From NCBI GenBank assembly GCA_020634755.1, contig JACKBC010000010.1, positions 62,001 to 126,000 of the forward strand: a DNA stretch of 64,000 bases, read 5' to 3'. The translations under genes were made by a program, and so were the position numbers. Within the stretch, counting starts at the first letter, position 1. Every line of letters starts with the position of its first letter. Below the pieces are notes generated by a model. The model was not told the origin of the DNA. It saw only the letters and a list, made by a program, of their open reading frames with translations, and searched no databases. Shown one piece after another: positions 33,485-43,285 of the stretch. The stretch is from Caldilineaceae bacterium (GTDB lineage: Bacteria; Chloroflexota; Anaerolineae; Caldilineales; Caldilineaceae).

Positions 33485-35398
33485 ATGATCCAAAACCAAC
33501 CGACTGACCGCGGCCGTCTAGATTGGCTCTTTGGCCGTCGTTTTAGCATGGAAGAACAGGAACGCCGCGAGCGAGAAGATCGCATTCGCGATCTGCTGCC
33601 CGATGAAACTGAGGATGATGAGCGCACCGCAGGCGATGGCGCCATGCTCATGCGCCTGTTTCGCTATCTCACGCCCTATCGCTATCACCTGATTGGCTCG
33701 GTGCTGGCCATGGCTAGCTCTTCACTATTGGGTGTGGCCCAGCCGTGGCTGGTGGGTAAAGCCATTGATGACGGCATCCGCGCCGGCTCCATGAGCGATC
33801 TGCGCTGGTGGGCCGGTCTCTTTCTGGCCGCCGCCATTGGCGAATGGGTAACCAACCGCGTGCGCATTGATCTGACCGCTTTTGCCGGCACGCGCGTGGT
33901 GGCCGATCTGCGCAGCCAGCTCTTTCGCCACCTGCATAAACTATCGCTCAACTTTCACAACAACTACAGCGTGGGCCGCCTGATGAGCCGGCTGATCAGC
34001 GATGTGGGCGTGCTTCAGGATTTTGTCACCTGGTCCATTACGGGGACGGCGCGCAGCATCTTTATCTTTGGCGGGATTGTGATCGCCATGTTTGCCATGA
34101 ACTGGCAATTGGCGCTGGTCACCTTCTGCGTGCTGCCACTCATGGTTGTGCTGACCAACTATTGGCGCAAGCGCGTGCGCGGCCTCTATCGCGCCGCCCG
34201 CACCCGGCTTTCCTTGATCAACGGCTTCCTCAACGAGTCGATCTCGGGCATTCGCGTCATCAAAAGCTTTACGCGCGAGGCGCATAACTATCGTCATTTT
34301 GACGACTTGAATCGTTCGTATTTGGACGCCAACATCGATTCTGCCTGGCTCACGGCCATCTATTTTCCCGGTGTAGACTTTATTGCCTCGCTGAGCCTGG
34401 CGCTGGTGGTGGGGCTGGGCGGCTGGCTGGTGCTGCATGACGCAGTGACGGCGGGTACGCTGGTGGCCTTTGTGCTCTATGTAGACCGCTTCTTTGAGCC
34501 GATCCGTGAAATCGCACAGCGTTACAACACGTTCCAGGCCACCATGACCGGCTGCGAGCGCATCTTTATGCTGTTGGATACTGAGCCTGACTTGCAGGAC
34601 GCGCCCGATGCATATGAACTGCCGCCGATTCAGGGGCAGGTTGATTTTGATGACGTTAGCTTTTTCTATAAGGAAGATGAGCCGGTGCTGCGCAACATAT
34701 CGCTACACGCCGATGCTGGTCAGCGCATTGCGCTGGTGGGCGAAACCGGCGCCGGCAAAAGCACGGTCATTCGGCTGATTGCGCGCTTCTTTGACGCCAC
34801 AGATGGCGCCATTAAAATTGACGGCCATGATATTCGCCAGGTGACGCAAGCCAGTTTGCGTTCGCAGCTGGGCATTGTGCTGCAAGATACGTTCCTCTTT
34901 GCCGGCACCATTGCAGACAACATCCGCTACGGCCGACTGGATGCCACCGATGCCGAATTGGCGCGCGCCGCCCAGGCCGTGGGCGCGCATGAATTTATCA
35001 GTGCGTTGCCTGATGGGTATGCCACTGAGGTGGGGGAAAATGGCGTCAGCATGAGCGTGGGGCAGCGCCAGCTCATCTCCTTTGCGCGCGCCCTGCTGGC
35101 CGACCCGCACGTACTCATTCTGGATGAAGCCACCAGCAGCGTGGACACGGCAACGGAGAAGCTCATTGATCAGGGGCTGGACCAGCTGATGACCGATCGC
35201 ACCAGCTTTGTGATTGCCCACCGGCTAAACACCATTGTCAACGCCGATAAAATTGTGGTTTTAGACAAAGGTCAAATAGTGGAAATGGGCACCCACGAAG
35301 CGTTGCTGGCGCAACGCGGCCGCTATTTTAGTCTGTACACCATGCAGTGGGCCGCAGAACAAAATGACGCCGAAGCAGCGGCCGGCGCATCCGCGTGA
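33485..35398 (+). CDS. ABC exporter subunit B (catalytic ATP site)
   Basis: 637 residues. A cytoplasmic N-terminal extension of about 55 acidic/basic residues precedes the six-helix membrane domain. Walker A GETGAGKST begins at residue 419. Walker B LILDEATSSVD has the catalytic Glu, and the H-loop VIAHRLNT is intact. The signature reads SMSVGQRQ rather than LSGGQ, the usual partner defect facing the degenerate site of subunit A. Start 33485 follows AGGAGA; an upstream in-frame start would lie inside the palindrome. Co-transcribed with subunit A (75-nt gap). Confidence 0.93.
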   Translation: MIQNQPTDRGRLDWLFGRRFSMEEQERREREDRIRDLLPDETEDDERTAGDGAMLMRLFRYLTPYRYHLIGSVLAMASSSLLGVAQPWLVGKAIDDGIRAGSMSDLRWWAGLFLAAAIGEWVTNRVRIDLTAFAGTRVVADLRSQLFRHLHKLSLNFHNNYSVGRLMSRLISDVGVLQDFVTWSITGTARSIFIFGGIVIAMFAMNWQLALVTFCVLPLMVVLTNYWRKRVRGLYRAARTRLSLINGFLNESISGIRVIKSFTREAHNYRHFDDLNRSYLDANIDSAWLTAIYFPGVDFIASLSLALVVGLGGWLVLHDAVTAGTLVAFVLYVDRFFEPIREIAQRYNTFQATMTGCERIFMLLDTEPDLQDAPDAYELPPIQGQVDFDDVSFFYKEDEPVLRNISLHADAGQRIALVGETGAGKSTVIRLIARFFDATDGAIKIDGHDIRQVTQASLRSQLGIVLQDTFLFAGTIADNIRYGRLDATDAELARAAQAVGAHEFISALPDGYATEVGENGVSMSVGQRQLISFARALLADPHVLILDEATSSVDTATEKLIDQGLDQLMTDRTSFVIAHRLNTIVNADKIVVLDKGQIVEMGTHEALLAQRGRYFSLYTMQWAAEQNDAEAAAGASA

Positions 35399-35417
35399 CC
35401 AAGCCATCCGTTTGAGT

Positions 35418-35513
35418 TAAGAACTTATGTGACGCAAGCCTGGAGAAAAGTCGGCTCGCCGACATTCCTGTCTCTCTCTAGCAGACTGGCTGTCGCTGCC
35501 TAACGTGAGTTAA
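35418..35513 (+). repeat. MITE-like repeat family B, copy 2
   Basis: GAACTTATGTGACGCAAGCC to CTAACGTGAGTTA with central TCGGCTCGCCGA palindrome and CTCTCTAGCAGACTGGCTG, about 96 bp. Near-identical in layout to the copy at 54699-54792. Confidence 0.8.
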
Positions 35514-35572
35514 GAAGCTGGTATAAAAGGATGGGGAATATCCAAACTGAGCAGTAGCCCCCTCCTAAAAGT

Positions 35573-36658
35573 TTATACAGAAGATGCAACGTCCACAATC
35601 GATGTTGTGATCTCGCGTAGCCGCGCGGTAATGACGGCTTCGCTACATGAGCGTTCATAAAGATGCCGACCCTGTTGGCCCAAGCAGTGGCGCAAAGCGC
35701 GGTCGCTGTGCAGCGTTTGGATGGCTTGCGCCAACGCCACGGGGTCGCCGCTGGGAACCAACCAGGCGTTTTGGCCGTGGGTTAGCAGATCGCAATTGGC
35801 GGGCGAGGCAGCTGCAATAACGGGGCGCGCCATGGCCAACATTTGATAGATTTTGCCCGGCACCACACGGCCCGCCTTTTCGCTGCTGCCAAAGTGACCG
35901 CCCAAACAGATGTCGGCGGCGGCAATTTCGGCGGCAATGGTGGGCAGCGAAACCGGTGGCGCAAAGAGTATGTTGTCCAATTGCAGCTCAGTGGCCAGTT
36001 GACGGGCGGCCATAAATTCAGGCCCATTGCCGATCAGCCGCAAGCAAATGGCTTCCTGCCGCAACTGGTCCGCCGCCCGAATGACCGTTTCCACACCGTG
36101 CAGGGGCAAGTACGTGCTGTAATACAAAACCTGCGTGCAGCTTGCGTTTGGGGCAGGGGCGACGCGCGGCTGAAATATAGATTCCTGACAGCCCACCGGC
36201 AGCGCACTCACTTTTTCAGCCGGCAGACCAAAGGTTTGCACAAAATAATCAACGTGGCGCGGCGTGTCCAACAGCACGTGTGATGCGGCGTGGGTTGTGG
36301 CGCGATCCAGCCAAAAGGCGGCGCGGCCGGGCAGCGAATTGGGCGCAAAAAGCTGGCGGTCGAAACAGAGCGTGTCGTAGCTAGAGACGAAGGCATCAAA
36401 CAAAATCGGTGTGTTCGTCAAGCGGCTGATCAGCGCTTGGATAAAGTGACCGTAAAAGCCCACGACAATCAGATCATAGCCGCCGCGCGCGACTTTGGGG
36501 AGCGCCCGCACCGTCATCAAGAGGCTATTCCAGAAGAGGGAACGGGGCTCTGTGGTTGTCGCAATCACGTCCACCTGCGCAAAGCGCTGAAGCGCACGCA
36601 GCAAAACCTCATTGCGCGCATAGCCAATTTCGCGCCCGGTGATCAGTAAAACTTTCAT
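35573..36658 (-). CDS. GT4-like glycosyltransferase
   Basis: 361 residues from the ATG at 36658 (MKVLLITGREIGYARN). The GT-B N-terminal domain has DLIVVGFYGHFIQALI. The C-terminal domain has VLYYSTYLPLHGVETVIRA, RLIGNGPE and the donor-site GKIYQMLAMARPVIAAASP. A start 95 codons further up would run into the preceding secreted-protein gene and is rejected. Probably attaches sugars to a surface glycan or lipid. It follows the secreted protein gene on the same strand by 58 nt. Confidence 0.85.
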   Translation of the reverse strand: MKVLLITGREIGYARNEVLLRALQRFAQVDVIATTTEPRSLFWNSLLMTVRALPKVARGGYDLIVVGFYGHFIQALISRLTNTPILFDAFVSSYDTLCFDRQLFAPNSLPGRAAFWLDRATTHAASHVLLDTPRHVDYFVQTFGLPAEKVSALPVGCQESIFQPRVAPAPNASCTQVLYYSTYLPLHGVETVIRAADQLRQEAICLRLIGNGPEFMAARQLATELQLDNILFAPPVSLPTIAAEIAAADICLGGHFGSSEKAGRVVPGKIYQMLAMARPVIAAASPANCDLLTHGQNAWLVPSGDPVALAQAIQTLHSDRALRHCLGQQGRHLYERSCSEAVITARLREITTSIVDVASSV

Positions 36659-36716
36659 GCCCGCTATTGTACTCGATTTAACATAGTATCCATAGTACTT
36701 GCCATGGAGTGCATGG

Positions 36717-39224
36717 CTACTTCTTGATGGCCGGCAGGTAGAGCAGCTGCTTGACTTCTGCTGAGCCTGGTCCGCCCTGGCCAGACCAAGCCGGGCGGCG
36801 GCCGGTGATGCCCAGATTGCGCAAAGACGAACCATCGGCGCGCACAATGTGGAGCTGAATCTCTTCGAGTTGGCTGGGATCCATATCGCGCTCAAAGATG
36901 ATCCAGTTGCCGTCGCTAGACCAGTTCGGGGCGCGCGAAACAACGCCGTCGGCGCCGTGCGTCAACTGGATGTAGTTGCCAAAGTCCCCATTTTCATCGA
37001 TCTCGGCTACCCAAATTTCATACTGGCCGCTAATGGGCGCAGCAAAGGCAATGCGGTTGTCGTCACGGGTCGGCGCAAAATCTGCATCGCGATAATCAGC
37101 CCCTTTTAGACAGTTCTTTTCATTGTTGCTCAAGTTGACAATGCAGAGATCGCCCGGCGTGGTGGAGCCAAAGCCCACCGTGTTACAAAAGCCCGTATAG
37201 CGGTAGACCATCCATTGGGGAAAGGCCGAAAGGGCAATCTCTGCCGAATAGTTGTAGTCGTCAATATAGCGTTTTTCGGTTGAAACCAGATAGTGCGGTT
37301 CCGAAACGGCACAAAGGCTGCCGTCAACCTGGATGAGGCTGCGACCGATAATGGCGCCAATATATTTCTCATTATTGGCATTATCCACCGGATCAAAGCT
37401 GGCAATGTCATAGTCGTCGAACAGATTTTCAGCCGTATAGATCAGCTTCACATCACCGCCCGCCACGCTCTGAGATGAGATTGTACTGTTGGCTTCATAG
37501 TAGATGCGGCTGCCATCGGGCGAAAAGCGCGGGCGTCTTCCCTCCCCTAGACTGCGTTCCACGGCAAAATCCGCAAAGTCGCGCAACCGCAATTCCTGAT
37601 TGACCACGTAGGCAATCGTCCCCTCAACGGGCAAGTCGGTTCCCACCGTGGCCTGTGCTTCGGCTCGTGCAGAAAGCGCACCCATATTGCCGGTTGAATC
37701 GACGGCAGCGACGCGATAGTAATAGAGCGTGTCATCCAGTTCCACATCGCGATAGGTGGTGGCCGGCACTATCACCGGCGTCACTTGGGCGTAGGTGCCG
37801 TTTGGATCGGTGCTGCGGAAGATGCGATAGCCCTGAACGCCGTTGGCGTCTGTGGCCGCCTCCCACATAAGCCGAATAGAAGTGTCGCCACCCACCGCTT
37901 CTAAATTTTGCGGCGTTGAGGGGGGAATGCCGTCCAGCACAAAATTGGCGCCAAAGATCTCCAAAGAAGTATTGCGGCTATCTTCCCAGACCAGATGGGC
38001 CGTGGTTGCTTCATCACGACCGGTGACGGCCAAGGATACATCCCATTGGTCAGCGCTGCTTGGGTATTCACCCGTGCCGTCTTCCACCGCAAGTTGAGAC
38101 CAGCTTTTGCCCTTGTCCAACGATGTGGAAAGATAGAGATCGCTGGCGCTAGAGAGCAGCTCGCGCACCCAACTCACCACAATTTGCCCATTAACATCCA
38201 CAGCCAGATCCCAATATTTGGCCTCACTGCTCTGCAATCTGGTTACGGAAGTTGATAGGCTCCAGGTCGCCCCGTTATCGTCCGAATAGCGAAAGAGCAC
38301 ATTTTTGTGGTCATCATTTTTGTTGACATAGATAGCATAGAGCAGGCCGTCGGCGCCAATATCTAGGCGCGGGCTGATGGCATCCGCATCGCTCAGCGGA
38401 AAATTGGCGCCAAAGGTCTTCCCGCCATCGCTGGAGCAAGCGCCCCAAAGGGCAAAGCGGTTGCGCTGATCTTCCCATGCTGCGCAGATTTTACCGCTGC
38501 TGGCCACCAGGCTCTTCAGCGGAACCGAGTTGTCCTGGCTGCCTTCGCCAAGGCGACCGACGCGCGGCTGGTCGTTGATTGTGGTGTGCGAAAGGAGTTG
38601 TAGATTTTGATCGTATACGTTTACATAGAGATCATAGCCAACGCTGCCGCCTAGCTCCCAATATTCATTATAGAGCAAAATGACGCGCCCGTTTGTTGGG
38701 TCAACCGCCACATGCGGGCGCCAGCGATCCTCGGCGCCTTCAAAGCCATCCACTACGGTGGAGACTGCAAAGGTCTGGCCGCCATCTACCGATTTCGCCA
38801 TGCGAATTTCATTAACCTGGTTGGAATCGGGTTTGTAAAAAAGATACCAGGTGATCCATATGGTTCCGTCCGGCCCCACTGCAATCTGCGGATGATCGCC
38901 CCAATCGTCATAATCGACCTTGCCCACGCGCACATTGGCGCTCCACGTCTGGCCCCTATCGGTCGATTTGGCAAAATAGATCTGGCGAAAATTGTCGAAT
39001 GGATTATCATCGCGCCCATCGCCCCAGACGGCGTAGATGGTGTCATCTTGGGCCACAACGTCTGTCCCATCTAAACTACTTCCGTTGAGTCCGGCATCGG
39101 TAATTGCCACGTTATGGCCCACGACAATTGCGCCGGCTTGGACGCTGGACACGGGCTGCCACAACATTCCGACAAGCGCCAACAGAAATGCGCCATAACG
39201 CATGGCGCGATATGCTGCGTGCAT
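36717..39224 (-). CDS. secreted BNR/sialidase-like and PD40 beta-propeller protein
   Basis: 835 residues. Start 39224 (GGAGA 6 nt upstream). Signal peptide near residues 8-32 (AFLLALVGMLWQPVSSVQAG). The N-terminal two-fifths carry sialidase/BNR-like Asp-box repeats (STDRGQTWSA, SVDGGQTFAV, SSDGGKTFGA, SDDNGATWSL, SLDKGKSWSQ), so a six-bladed propeller is likely. An Fn3-type module follows (about 470-560). The C-terminal third has PD40/TolB-like blades (RRPRFSPDGSRIYYE, DADFAPTRDDNRIAFA, APNWSSDGNWIIFE). The final residues YLPAIKK resemble the LFLPLVAR end of the DUF11 protein. No catalytic sialidase residues can be confirmed. Confidence 0.85.
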   Translation of the reverse strand: MHAAYRAMRYGAFLLALVGMLWQPVSSVQAGAIVVGHNVAITDAGLNGSSLDGTDVVAQDDTIYAVWGDGRDDNPFDNFRQIYFAKSTDRGQTWSANVRVGKVDYDDWGDHPQIAVGPDGTIWITWYLFYKPDSNQVNEIRMAKSVDGGQTFAVSTVVDGFEGAEDRWRPHVAVDPTNGRVILLYNEYWELGGSVGYDLYVNVYDQNLQLLSHTTINDQPRVGRLGEGSQDNSVPLKSLVASSGKICAAWEDQRNRFALWGACSSDGGKTFGANFPLSDADAISPRLDIGADGLLYAIYVNKNDDHKNVLFRYSDDNGATWSLSTSVTRLQSSEAKYWDLAVDVNGQIVVSWVRELLSSASDLYLSTSLDKGKSWSQLAVEDGTGEYPSSADQWDVSLAVTGRDEATTAHLVWEDSRNTSLEIFGANFVLDGIPPSTPQNLEAVGGDTSIRLMWEAATDANGVQGYRIFRSTDPNGTYAQVTPVIVPATTYRDVELDDTLYYYRVAAVDSTGNMGALSARAEAQATVGTDLPVEGTIAYVVNQELRLRDFADFAVERSLGEGRRPRFSPDGSRIYYEANSTISSQSVAGGDVKLIYTAENLFDDYDIASFDPVDNANNEKYIGAIIGRSLIQVDGSLCAVSEPHYLVSTEKRYIDDYNYSAEIALSAFPQWMVYRYTGFCNTVGFGSTTPGDLCIVNLSNNEKNCLKGADYRDADFAPTRDDNRIAFAAPISGQYEIWVAEIDENGDFGNYIQLTHGADGVVSRAPNWSSDGNWIIFERDMDPSQLEEIQLHIVRADGSSLRNLGITGRRPAWSGQGGPGSAEVKQLLYLPAIKK

Positions 39225-39405
39225 AGTTTCTCCATAGATATGCCGCGCTATTTGAAGACGCAATCCGTACCGAACGTCAAGCGCTGGCCCGTTTGCGTTT
39301 TCAATGTAACGGCTGTTTGAGTGAGCTTTCTTGGGTGGGTTAGGATATAACTTTCAACAAGTGGGTGGTTGGTCTCAAAGTCAGATATTGGTATATTATG
39401 AAAAG

Positions 39406-40350
39406 ATGATACACTCAATTTGTGTCGTTGTCATAAATTGGAATCTGGCCGCTATGACCGTGGAATGTGTGCAGTCTCTACTCTCGGCCCATCTGCACAA
39501 GGGTGACGCTCAATCGCCGCGCGCCATGGTGCGGAAAATCATTGTGGTAGACAATGGCTCCACTGATGATTCGATTGCCATATTGGAAAGCAAATTGGGT
39601 TCGCTGGTGGAGCTGATCGCCTGTCCCCAGAATTTGGGCTTTGCCGGCGGCAATAATCTGGCCATTCAGCACGCGCTCAAAAGTGATGCCGATTGGCTGC
39701 TGCTAATCAACAACGACACCTGCGTAGCGCCGGATTTTTTTACCCAACTGGCCGCGGCGCACGGCGCAAATCCCCATTGGTCCATGATGGCGCCGCTGAT
39801 TCTGTATGATCCAGAGGTGCCGGGCAACCCAGCCAACACCATCTGGTCACTGGGGGATCGGCTGCTGCCGGGCACGCTGATCACGCGTGGGCTGTGGCGC
39901 AACCAAACCGTACCGCCGGATCTGCCCACCTTTATTGACGTAGACTTTTTAAACGCGTGTGCTCTGTTGATCCACCGCACGGTCTTTGAAAGAATTGGCC
40001 TCTTTGACACCAGCTATTTTATGTATGCCGAAGACGTGGACTTTTGCTGGCGGGCGCGGCGGGCCGGCTTCAAAATGGGCTGCGCTACGCAGGCGCGCAT
40101 GTGGCACAAAGTGTCGGCCAGCACCGGCGTGCACCATCCGCAAAGCCGCTATTGGCGCACCAGCAATCAGATTCGCTTCTATCGTCAATATGCAACGCTG
40201 TGGCAGCGCCCGCTGCTCTTTGGCTTTACGCTGGCCCGCACGCTTTTGACTATGGGGCGGGATCTCGTATCGCGGCGCACCCATGCCGCCCGCAGCACCG
40301 GACGCGGCTGGATAGACGGCTGGTTTGGGCGTAGTCAGCTAGTCAGCTAG
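39406..40350 (+). CDS. GT2-family glycosyltransferase (rhamnosyltransferase-like)
   Basis: 314 residues from the ATG at 39406. GT-A fold: VVINWNLAAMTVECVQSL, IIVVDNGSTDDSI, LGFAGGNNLAIQHAL, and the DxD-like LLLINNDTCV. The acceptor-side segment FLNACALLIHRTVFERIGLFD with YAEDVDFCWRARRAGF carries the probable catalytic base region ED. Family members build O-antigen or exopolysaccharide. The last residues (SQLVS) and the stop lie inside an AGTCAGCT tandem repeat, so the C-terminus may have been reshaped by repeat spread. It diverges from the secreted propeller protein. Confidence 0.88.
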   Translation: MIHSICVVVINWNLAAMTVECVQSLLSAHLHKGDAQSPRAMVRKIIVVDNGSTDDSIAILESKLGSLVELIACPQNLGFAGGNNLAIQHALKSDADWLLLINNDTCVAPDFFTQLAAAHGANPHWSMMAPLILYDPEVPGNPANTIWSLGDRLLPGTLITRGLWRNQTVPPDLPTFIDVDFLNACALLIHRTVFERIGLFDTSYFMYAEDVDFCWRARRAGFKMGCATQARMWHKVSASTGVHHPQSRYWRTSNQIRFYRQYATLWQRPLLFGFTLARTLLTMGRDLVSRRTHAARSTGRGWIDGWFGRSQLVS

Positions 40351-40391
40351 TCAGTTTATCAGTCGCAATGCTGATCGCTGAAATGCTGACG
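40333..40391. repeat. octamer tandem/inverted repeat
   Basis: AGTCAGCT repeated with period 8 (AGTCAGCT, AGTCAGCT, AGTCAGTT) is followed by CTGATCGCTGAAATGCTGAC, giving an imperfect inverted repeat around a TCGCAATG centre. It overlaps the stop codon of the GT2 gene and ends about 20 bp before the M42 peptidase start. Confidence 0.5.
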
Positions 40392-40411
40392 GCTTTACAA
40401 AGGAAAATACA

Positions 40412-41482
40412 ATGACATCATCTACCACTCATCCCCTGTTGACCGAAAACCCGAGCCTGGCCATTTTCACCGATCTGTTGAGCGTTCCTTCGCCGTCTGG
40501 CCACGAAGGCGGCGTGGCCGCTAAGGTGCGCGCCCGGCTGGAAGCATTGGGCTATGCGCATGAAACCGATGGCGCGGGCAATGTGTTGGTGCGGCTTGCC
40601 GGGCAAGACGCCAACGCACCGCTGCTCTGTTTGGCGTCGCACATGGACGAGATTGGCTTTGTGGTGACCAGTATTGAACAAGACGGTGCGCTGCGCGTCA
40701 TGCGTTCCGGCGGCCTCTATCCGTGGAAGCTGGGCGAAGGTCCGGTGGAAGTGCTGGGTGATCGCGACTCGATTATTGGCGTGCTGGCCATGGGCTCCAC
40801 GCACACGGCGGCCCGCAGCTCCGCCATAGAGTGGAGCGACGTGCGCATATTGACCGGTCTGTCGCCGGCGGAATTGGCGGCGGCGGGCATCCGCCCCGGC
40901 TCGCCCGGGGTGCCCACGCGCCAAACCGTGGGTCCCGTTATCTTTGGCCGCACGGCGGATCCGCTGGTTGGCGCCTGGACCTTTGATGACCGCATGGGCG
41001 TGGTGGCGCTGCTGCGGCTCCTGACGGAACTCAAAGAGCACAACTTGCAGCCCGTGCGACCCACGCTGATTGCGTTTACGGTCAGTGAAGAGGTGGGCGG
41101 TCTGGGCGCCAAAGTGGTGGCTCATCGCGAGCAGCCCGAAACTTTTATCGCCGTGGATGGCTCGCCCATTCCGCCCGGCGCGCCGCTGGAAATTGATGGT
41201 CGCCCCGGCATTTGGAGCAAAGATCGGCTGGCGCCGTATGATGCGCGCTTGCTGCAAGATTTACTGGCGGCGGCCGAGCGCGCCGGCACCCAGCTTCAGC
41301 CCGTCGCTTTCGATAGCGCGGCCAGCGATGCCAGCCTGGTCTACGCGGCGGGCTTGACCCAGCGCATTGCCTGCATGGGGCAGGTGCGCGAAAACAGCCA
41401 CGGCTATGAGGTGGCGCGGGTGTCGGTGTTCGAGAATGTGGTGCGCACGTTGGTCGAATTCGTAATAACCTGGAGAGGATGA
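40412..41482 (+). CDS. M42 family metallopeptidase (glutamyl aminopeptidase/endoglucanase-like)
   Basis: 356 residues, cytoplasmic dizinc aminopeptidase forming a tetrahedral dodecamer in known members. Metal ligands: SHMDEIGF (His, with Asp beside it), TFDDRMG (bridging Asp), SEEVGG (general base Glu then Glu ligand), AVDGSP (Asp) and ENSHGYEV (His). Length matches the family. AAAGGAAA lies upstream. It shows no operon relation to the neighbouring glycan genes. Confidence 0.92.
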   Translation: MTSSTTHPLLTENPSLAIFTDLLSVPSPSGHEGGVAAKVRARLEALGYAHETDGAGNVLVRLAGQDANAPLLCLASHMDEIGFVVTSIEQDGALRVMRSGGLYPWKLGEGPVEVLGDRDSIIGVLAMGSTHTAARSSAIEWSDVRILTGLSPAELAAAGIRPGSPGVPTRQTVGPVIFGRTADPLVGAWTFDDRMGVVALLRLLTELKEHNLQPVRPTLIAFTVSEEVGGLGAKVVAHREQPETFIAVDGSPIPPGAPLEIDGRPGIWSKDRLAPYDARLLQDLLAAAERAGTQLQPVAFDSAASDASLVYAAGLTQRIACMGQVRENSHGYEVARVSVFENVVRTLVEFVITWRG

Positions 41483-41484
41483 GC

Positions 41485-41561
41485 CGGGTGCAAAGGTGAG
41501 TGGGTGAAAAGGTGACATCGGCACGGCCCAGTCACCTTTTCACCCGCTCACCCGGTCAGCT
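41485..41561. repeat. intergenic inverted repeat with octamer-built arms
   Basis: Left arm GGTGAGTGGGTGAAAAGGTGAC (two to three 8-bp units) and right arm GTCACCTTTTCACCCGCTCA plus CCCGG, an almost exact inverted copy around TCGGCACGGCCCA. It lies directly before the methyltransferase start. Could also act as a terminator for the peptidase gene. Confidence 0.6.
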
Positions 41562-41567
41562 ATTTAC

Positions 41568-42509
41568 ATGGAAGAGAGCATGGAAGAAACAACGTGTAAC
41601 TTGTGTGGCGGCGCAACCAACACGCCGTTCGCCACCGTGGTGGATCTGCTGCTGGAGCGGCTGGACGTGACGGCCGCGCTGGTGCAGTGCCGCCAGTGCG
41701 GATTGGTCTATCAGAATCCACGGCCCACGTTGGCCGAGATGGGACAGCACTATCCGCCCGAGTATGATTCGTATGTGGATCATGCGGTGCAAAAGCGCAA
41801 TCCGCTGCTGCAGCGGGCCATTGATTATGGCTTTAACAAGCGCTGCCGCTATGTGACCAAGCGCAAGGCGCAGGGCAAATTGCTCGACATTGGCTGTGCG
41901 GCCGGTTCGTTTTTATTGGCCATGCAGCGACAGGGCAATTGGCGGGTACAGGGCGTGGAGATTACGCCGGCGGTGGCGCAGATGGCGCGTGAACGGCACG
42001 GGCTCGACGTCTTTACCGGCACATTGGAAGAAGCCCATTTTGCCGACGCCAGCTTTGATGCCGTCACCATGTGGGACGTGCTGGAGCATCTGCACGATCC
42101 GCTGGCCGGTTTGCAGGAGATTCACCGCATTCTCAAGCCCGATGGCGTGTTGGTGATTCGCGTGCCCAACTTGGCCAGTTGGGACGCCAAGCTTTTTGGC
42201 GCGGCTTGGGCCGGGCTGGATGCACCGCGGCATCTCTATGTATTTACGCCGCAGACGCTTTCGGATATGCTGGCCAAGGCCGGCTTTGAGACGCTGGAGC
42301 ATTCGTGCGCCATTGGCAGCTATGTAACTTTTGTGTTGAGCGTGCGCTTCTGGCTGACGCAGCGAGGCGCCAGTGCGGTCACCAAGCAACGGGTGATGGG
42401 TCTTCTGTATCACCCGCTGGCGCGGCTGATCAGCGCCCCATTTTTCTCGATTCCCACGCTCTTTAAAACCGGGCCGCTGGTCGTGACGACGGCGCGCAAG
42501 AAGGGTTAA
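41568..42509 (+). CDS. zinc-ribbon SAM-dependent methyltransferase
   Basis: 313 residues (an ATG at 41580 is an alternative start). The N-terminus carries a four-Cys ribbon (CNLCGG ... CRQCGLVYQNPRP), then a class I methyltransferase core: LLDIGCAAGSFLLAMQ (motif I), GVEITPAVAQMA, FDAVTMWDVLEHLHDP and LKPDGVLVIRVPN. This layout (Cys ribbon plus methyltransferase) is common in glycan and secondary-metabolite clusters. First of three adjacent genes; the next starts 3 nt after its stop. Substrate unknown, likely a sugar or polyprenyl-linked intermediate. Confidence 0.85.
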   Translation: MEESMEETTCNLCGGATNTPFATVVDLLLERLDVTAALVQCRQCGLVYQNPRPTLAEMGQHYPPEYDSYVDHAVQKRNPLLQRAIDYGFNKRCRYVTKRKAQGKLLDIGCAAGSFLLAMQRQGNWRVQGVEITPAVAQMARERHGLDVFTGTLEEAHFADASFDAVTMWDVLEHLHDPLAGLQEIHRILKPDGVLVIRVPNLASWDAKLFGAAWAGLDAPRHLYVFTPQTLSDMLAKAGFETLEHSCAIGSYVTFVLSVRFWLTQRGASAVTKQRVMGLLYHPLARLISAPFFSIPTLFKTGPLVVTTARKKG

Positions 42510-42511
42510 TT

Positions 42512-43285
42512 ATGTTAGAGATTCGACATCGCTCTGTGATTGAAGGGACCACGCAGGACGCATATGATGCGTTTTATCAGGAGCGCGAGTTGCTTATGCG
42601 CGACTCATTTTACATGTGGCTGATCGAGCTGCTGGAGCCGACGCCGGGCCGCGACCTGCTGGATATTTCGTGTGGACACGGGCGGCTGGTGCAGCTGGCC
42701 ATGCGCAAAGGGCTACACGCCATCGGGCTTGACTTTTCGATTGCAGGCATGGAACGCGGCATCAAAAAGACGCCCAAGGCGCGCTGGGTCAATGGCGATG
42801 GTGAGCAAATGCCGTTTGCCGACGCCTCTATGGACTACATTACCCACATTGGCAGCCTGGAGCATTACCTAACGCCGGCGCGGGGGGCGGCGGAAATTGC
42901 GCGGCTGCTCAAGCCAGAGGGCAAGGCGTGCATTTTGCTGCCCAATGCGTTTGGGCTTTTTGGCAACATCCGCTATGTGCGGCGCACCGGCGAAATCTTT
43001 GATGATCGACAGCCGCTGCAGCGCTACGCCACCCGCGCCACCTGGGAGATGCTGCTGACGCAAGGCGGTTTGCAGATCGACCAGCTCATTCCATGGGGCG
43101 AAGTGAATCGACCGCGCACCGTGCGCGATTTCCTCTGGACGTTATGCCGGCCCCAAAAAGGCGTGCGCGCGCTGTTGGCCGCCATGACGCCCATCAATCT
43201 GACCAATCACTTTATCTTTATTTGCCGGCGGGCGCCGATACAGCCGACGTTCGTTCATTATCCCATGTTGCCTCCCGTCCCATGA
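42512..43285 (+). CDS. class I SAM-dependent methyltransferase
   Basis: 257 residues. LLDISCGHGRLVQLAMRKG is motif I, AIGLDFSIAGME the acidic loop, ARWVNGDGEQMPFADASMDY motif II and LLKPEGKACILLPN motif III. AAGAAGGG lies upstream of the ATG. Its stop overlaps the next gene by ATGA. Part of the three-gene methyltransferase/membrane-protein operon. Confidence 0.85.
   Translation: MLEIRHRSVIEGTTQDAYDAFYQERELLMRDSFYMWLIELLEPTPGRDLLDISCGHGRLVQLAMRKGLHAIGLDFSIAGMERGIKKTPKARWVNGDGEQMPFADASMDYITHIGSLEHYLTPARGAAEIARLLKPEGKACILLPNAFGLFGNIRYVRRTGEIFDDRQPLQRYATRATWEMLLTQGGLQIDQLIPWGEVNRPRTVRDFLWTLCRPQKGVRALLAAMTPINLTNHFIFICRRAPIQPTFVHYPMLPPVP

Noticed and set aside
36659..36943. N-terminal extension of the glycosyltransferase ending at 35573
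   Set aside because: It would overlap the 3' end of the secreted propeller gene and has no domain match. The MKVLLITG start at 36658 fits the fold.
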